DNA from: Oscillospiraceae bacterium
GTDB taxonomy: Bacteria > Bacillota > Clostridia > Oscillospirales > UBA929
Assembly: GCA_031282535.1 (NCBI GenBank)
Contig: JAITDM010000195.1
Coordinates: 1 to 5,155, forward strand
DNA length: 5,155 bases
Direction of reading: 5' to 3'
The notes beneath the pieces are model-generated. The model did not search any database. It saw only the letters and a program-made list of their open reading frames with translations, and was not told where the DNA came from. The position numbers were made by a program, and so were the translations under genes. Numbering within the stretch: the stretch's first letter is position 1; each line of letters begins with the position of its first letter. This document shows, piece after piece, positions 4,900 through 5,155 of this stretch.

Positions 4900-5155
4900 C
4901 GGGTCTCTGGCAGGGACTCTCGGTGCTCGCCATCGTCGGCCTCGACCGGTATGTCAAGTACTGGGCGGTGCAGCATCTCGCGGGGCAGGCGGTACAGCCG
5001 CTGATCCCCGGCGTCGTGCGCATGATCTACGTCGAAAACCGGGGCGCGGCCTTCGGGATCCTGACGAACATGCGCTGGCTGTTTTTGATCCTCACGGTGG
5101 CGGCCGTCTGCGCCATCCTCTGGGCGCTGCTGCGCCGCTGGCCCCAGACGCCGCG
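4896..5155 (+). CDS. lspA: Lipoprotein signal peptidase (signal peptidase II), 3' end cut by window
   Basis: The ATG at 4896-4898 overlaps the ileS TGA (ATGA), which points to translational coupling. A weak AAGG at 4882-4885 could serve as ribosome binding site. The 86 visible residues match the N-terminal half of LspA, the membrane aspartyl protease that cleaves the signal peptide of diacylglyceryl-prolipoproteins. The first membrane segment (about 4-24) contains LDRYVKYW, the position of the conserved D-Q-x-x-K motif, with Arg in place of Gln (D17, R18, K21). The second block is YVENRGAAFGIL (N48, G50, F53), followed by a second membrane segment (about 61-79). The two catalytic aspartates of the family lie further downstream and outside the window, so activity cannot be judged. 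ileS-lspA adjacency is also known in E. coli. Confidence 0.93.
   Translation, partial: MTGLWQGLSVLAIVGLDRYVKYWAVQHLAGQAVQPLIPGVVRMIYVENRGAAFGILTNMRWLFLILTVAAVCAILWALLRRWPQTP

Overview
This is a GC-rich stretch of a Gram-positive (Firmicutes-type) chromosome, most likely from a member of class Clostridia near the Oscillospirales/Ruminococcaceae. The assignment rests on the gene set (YggS, SepF, DivIVA, IleS, LspA in one direction), the strong GGAGG-type ribosome binding sites, and the clade-like wording of the IleS signatures. Species cannot be named from the sequence. Everything coding is on the + strand, and the window cuts both the first and the last gene.

Layout. Bases 1-616 hold the 3' part of yggS/ylmE (PLP-binding protein). 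A 149-base gap follows, then sepF (766-1191), a 204-base gap, divIVA (1396-2115), ileS (2143-4899) and the start of lspA (from 4896, overlapping the ileS stop by four bases). This is the downstream flank of the division-and-cell-wall region as known in Firmicutes (ylmE-sepF-ylmG-ylmH-divIVA-ileS), but ylmG and ylmH are absent between sepF and divIVA. SepF anchors FtsZ to the membrane, DivIVA marks curved membrane at septa and poles, IleS charges tRNA-Ile, and LspA matures lipoproteins. The last two are housekeeping genes co-located with the division genes.

The most interesting material is non-coding or dual-use. (1) A 70-base element occurs twice, directly after the yggS stop and directly after the sepF stop, so the two copies bracket sepF. 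Each copy folds into two hairpins. The copies differ at 12 of 70 positions. Three of these are the loop of the second hairpin, which reads TTC in one copy and its reverse complement GAA in the other. All substitutions within the second stem keep pairing through G.U wobble on the + strand. (2) The 3' end of yggS contains a 100-base AT-rich island (32 % GC by count, against 75 % in a control stretch of the same gene) with a near-consensus sigma-A promoter, TTGACA-17-GATAAT, inside the reading frame. It would transcribe sepF and the genes after it. (3) The leader before divIVA can fold into a long GC-rich hairpin.

No rRNA, tRNA, CRISPR array, transposase gene or recognisable terminator was found. 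I see no convincing new protein system. The candidate novelty is the repeat family and the promoter embedded in yggS.
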